Made by a program: the position numbers and the translations under genes. The notes beneath the pieces were generated by a model that was given only the letters and a program-made list of their open reading frames with translations, had not been told where the DNA came from and did not search any database. Below are positions 63,877 through 64,000 of a stretch of DNA of 64,000 nucleotides, piece after piece. The DNA comes from Nocardia sp. alder85J (lineage in GTDB: Bacteria; Actinomycetota; Actinomycetes; Mycobacteriales; Mycobacteriaceae), in NCBI RefSeq assembly GCF_020176955.2, contig NZ_JAIUCZ020000014.1:124001-188000 (forward strand), read 5' to 3'. Within the stretch, counting starts at the first letter, position 1. Each line of letters opens with the position of its first letter.

Positions 63877-64000
63877 TCACTGCCACCGCAATCTCACCAA
63901 AGGTGTTGGCACACAATGTATTTCTGTGATCCCGTGAGCCTTCATGGCTTGCTCGAGCCAGTTGCCTGGAAAGCGGGCACGGCCGGTTCTCGGGTAGCGA
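63877..64000 (-). CDS. Possible gene end running off the window
   Basis: A minus-strand frame enters from the right edge and ends ARFPGNWLEQAMKAHGITEI and HCVPTPLVRLRWQ before a TGA at 63,877. The composition is protein-like, but only about 40 codons are visible. I recognise no family. Confidence 0.35.
   Translation of the reverse strand, partial: RYPRTGRARFPGNWLEQAMKAHGITEIHCVPTPLVRLRWQ

Overview
The window comes from a GC-rich, mycolic-acid actinobacterium, most likely Nocardia. The order mpg - tyrS - rrn - TPR gene - HAD phosphatase - small Rv1693-like gene - tlyA matches the Mycobacterium tuberculosis neighbourhood Rv1688-Rv1694, except that an rRNA operon sits between tyrS and the TPR gene. 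Initiation at GTG/TTG, ATGA/GTGA gene overlaps and a spacer without tRNAs between 16S and 23S also fit.

Core chromosome (1-21,900). On the minus strand, read from about 12 kb down to 1: tyrS, a full rrn operon (16S, 23S, 5S) with promoter, boxA sites and terminator, a TPR protein with a very repetitive Arg/Gly/Asp-rich half, a HAD-IIA phosphatase, and the start of tlyA. To the right lie a DoxX gene, a FadR/GntR regulator and a divergent 2-isopropylmalate synthase. That synthase is preceded by what looks like a leaderless leucine leader peptide and hairpin. Then come mpg, a CIRCE-controlled Hsp20, two DUF3761-like secreted proteins, an ECF41-type sigma factor with its oxidoreductase, a FrnE-like DsbA and an LtrA-like membrane protein.

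Integrative element (about 21,900 to at least 55,900; right border not seen). It opens with a tyrosine integrase and an AlpA-like excisionase. Next come an SpdB/DUF2637-like membrane protein, with a decayed second copy and an IS1380 relic beside it, an MmyB-type regulator, a Nudix gene and a complete IS5-family element. Two diverging gene arms follow, each with one secretory lipase and one cutinase-like protein. In each pair only one enzyme keeps its nucleophilic serine. The right-hand arm runs by stop/start overlap or close spacing into a type IV secretion operon (membrane proteins, lipoprotein, VirB6-like, SCO6880-like, VirB4-like ATPase). A bifunctional lytic transglycosylase/NlpC-P60 hydrolase is further right. 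I infer that this is a conjugation system of a mycolate-bearing host whose secreted esterases may open the mycomembrane. No relaxase or coupling ATPase is visible.

Tn7-like transposon (45,889-52,851). A complete tnsA-tnsB-tnsC-tniQ unit sits directly behind the VirB4 gene. It has 11-bp inverted ends TGTAGGTTCTC and a perfect 5-bp target duplication AGTTT. Its TniQ is very large and carries fused LysR-like and MarR-like helix-turn-helix modules. A 480-bp relic of a related element lies at 55,096-55,576.

Right flank (56-64 kb): three MmyB-type regulators, a metallo-beta-lactamase-fold hydrolase, a hypothetical protein, a zone of broken genes (a sugar-phosphate cyclase/dehydroquinate-synthase fragment and an IS5 transposase relic), and a membrane serine/threonine protein kinase.
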